Shown: one piece after another, positions 30,842 through 31,979 of the stretch | Layout of the letters: the number at the start of each line of letters is the position of its first letter | How positions within the stretch are numbered: position 1 is the stretch's first letter | Source: CAYHSW01 sp964431075 | GTDB lineage: Bacteria; Patescibacteriota; Microgenomatia; JAMCZE01 | Length of the DNA: 31,979 nucleotides | Assembly: GCA_964431075.1 (NCBI GenBank) | Contig: CAYSID010000012.1 | Location: 1 to 31,979 of the forward strand | Reading direction: 5' to 3' | Notes under the pieces: model-generated | What the model was told of the DNA's origin: nothing | The model's database searches: none | What the model saw: only the letters and a program-made list of their open reading frames with translations | Program-made: the position numbers and the translations under genes

Positions 30842-31979
30842 AAAAGTGGCCATTTTAGGTCTTGGGGAAGACACTAAGGATTGCCTGCCGTGGCTTAGGA
30901 AGCAGGGGGCTAAGATCACGGTTTTGGACGAGGCCAAGGGTGATAAATTTGAAAATCTTAGCCAGTTTGATCTTCTGATCAGAAGTCCCGGAGTGTATCG
31001 TTGGCGGCCGGAGCTGTGCGGTTTATCGGTAAGCTCTAAAACAAAATTATTTTTTGACCTTTGTCCGGCAAAAATTATCGGGGTGACCGGCACTAAGGGC
31101 AAAGGAACAACCGCGACCTTGATTTATAAAATTCTGAATGCAGCGGGAAAAGACGTTTATTTGGGGGGTAACATCGGGAAAGGAATTTTTGGATTTTTGC
31201 CCCGGCTGACCAAAGACTCTTTTGTGGTTTTGGAGCTTTCCAGTTTTCAGTTAATTGATCTTGACCATTCCCCTCATATTGCCGTCGTTTTGATGGTGAC
31301 CGCCGAGCATCTAAACTGGCATAAATCGCTTAAAGAGTATATTGACGCCAAGAAAAACATTGTTGTTCACCAAAAGTCCTCGGATTTTGCCGTTGTTAAC
31401 AAAGATTATCCAAATTCGGTTGAAATTGGCGAATCAGCGCGTGGGAAGGCGGTTTGGGTAAGCGGAAAAGAGGTTCTTGACTGGGAGACCAAGTTGCGGG
31501 GAGAGCATAATAGGGAAAATATTGCCGCGGCGGCGGCGGTAGCCCGGATTTTGAAAATTGACGCAGATGTTATCCGGCGGGTGGTGAAAAGTTTTAAAGG
31601 ATTAGAGCATCGACTGGAAGAAGTCGGAAAGGTTAAGGGAGTCGCTTTTGTTAATGACAGCTTTGCCACCACTCCGGAAACGACGATGGCCGCAATTAAA
31701 GCCTTCAAAGAACCGATAATTTTAATTGTTGGCGGCAGCTCCAAAAACTCTGATTTTTCTCCTCTTGTTGAGACGATAAACACAGCTTCGAATATTAAAT
31801 TAATTATCCAAATTGGGGCCGAAGGACCAAGAATTGTCAAGGATGTTAGGGGAGTGAAGGTGATCAGGGGAGAGGGGGGCATGGACAAAATTGTGAATTT
31901 GGCTTATAATCACGCCATGTCCGGCGATGTGGTTCTTTTGTCTCCGGCCTGCGCCAGTTTTGACATGTTTAAGGATTAC
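30825..31979 (+). CDS. murD: UDP-MurNAc-L-alanine:D-glutamate ligase MurD (3' end outside window)
   Basis: 385 residues are visible and the frame stays open to the window end. A Rossmann-like N-terminal domain (VAILGLGEDTKD, residues 8-19; LLIRSPGV about 57-64) is present, unlike in the murE here. Then come the P-loop VTGTKGKGTTAT (about 88-99; most MurD have GTNGKST), VLELSSFQL, the MTAEHLNWH-like VTAEHLNWHKSL, KLRGEHNRENIAAA, LEHRLEEVG, NDSFATTPETTMAA and LLSPACASFDMFKDY, the last being the strong MurD C-terminal signature. It joins D-glutamate to UDP-MurNAc-L-Ala. MurI directly upstream makes its D-glutamate. ATG 30825 is inside the end of murI. Only about 30-60 residues should be missing. 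Confidence 0.93.
   Translation, partial: MRLKNKKVAILGLGEDTKDCLPWLRKQGAKITVLDEAKGDKFENLSQFDLLIRSPGVYRWRPELCGLSVSSKTKLFFDLCPAKIIGVTGTKGKGTTATLIYKILNAAGKDVYLGGNIGKGIFGFLPRLTKDSFVVLELSSFQLIDLDHSPHIAVVLMVTAEHLNWHKSLKEYIDAKKNIVVHQKSSDFAVVNKDYPNSVEIGESARGKAVWVSGKEVLDWETKLRGEHNRENIAAAAAVARILKIDADVIRRVVKSFKGLEHRLEEVGKVKGVAFVNDSFATTPETTMAAIKAFKEPIILIVGGSSKNSDFSPLVETINTASNIKLIIQIGAEGPRIVKDVRGVKVIRGEGGMDKIVNLAYNHAMSGDVVLLSPACASFDMFKDY

Noticed and set aside
1..31979. CRISPR arrays, tRNA or rRNA genes, defence systems
   Set aside because: I saw no regularly spaced repeats, no tRNA-like cloverleaf ends and no defence-type proteins on reading both strands.

Overview
The window looks like a chromosome segment from a Candidate Phyla Radiation (Patescibacteria) bacterium, most likely the Microgenomates side. 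That placement is inference. It rests on a moderately AT-rich sequence, very dense genes on one strand, long runs of overlapping stop/start codons with few Shine-Dalgarno sites, compact versions of RecO, MurE and MraZ, DUF4012 and DUF805 genes, and many GT-C/GT39-type membrane glycosyltransferases. TGA is used as an ordinary stop (many ATGA and GTGA overlaps), so the TGA=Gly code of Gracilibacteria/SR1 does not apply.

Region 1 (1 to about 22.3 kb) is a surface-glycan locus read as one + strand array: the end of a Wzx-like flippase, a SAM methyltransferase, nine soluble glycosyltransferases (GT2 and GT4 types), five stand-alone GT-C-like membrane proteins, a hexapeptide acyltransferase, a Nudix hydrolase, a 1004-residue protein joining an O-antigen ligase/polymerase-like half to a GT-C half, a polyprenyl-phosphate sugar-1-phosphate transferase that would start the glycan, and a DUF4012 membrane protein. 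No nucleotide-sugar synthesis genes are present. Soluble GTs would build a lipid-linked glycan on the inner face, the flippase would export it, and GT-C enzymes and the ligase-like protein would extend or transfer it outside.

Region 2 (22.3-25.8 kb) holds a short recO, a REP-associated tyrosine transposase (RAYT) gene that is the only credible minus-strand gene, a DUF805 protein, glycyl-tRNA synthetase and a small membrane-anchored protein of unknown function.

Region 3 (25.8 kb to the end) is a division/cell-wall (dcw) cluster: mraZ with a promoter and direct-repeat operator, rsmH, an ftsL-like gene, ftsI, a shortened murE, murI and murD (cut by the window end).

The most interesting system is a REP/RAYT-like one. 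The RAYT gene is bracketed by two copies of a palindrome (core ACACACC-S-GGTGTGT), and two more copies lie between genes far away (12.5 kb and 30.1 kb). The copies share flanking sequence beyond the hairpin, including a TTGACA box read outward from it in two copies, one of which looks like the -35 box of the RAYT promoter. A second, unrelated palindrome (ATTCCGGG-N5-CCCGGAAT) forms the 3' end of a glycosyltransferase gene.
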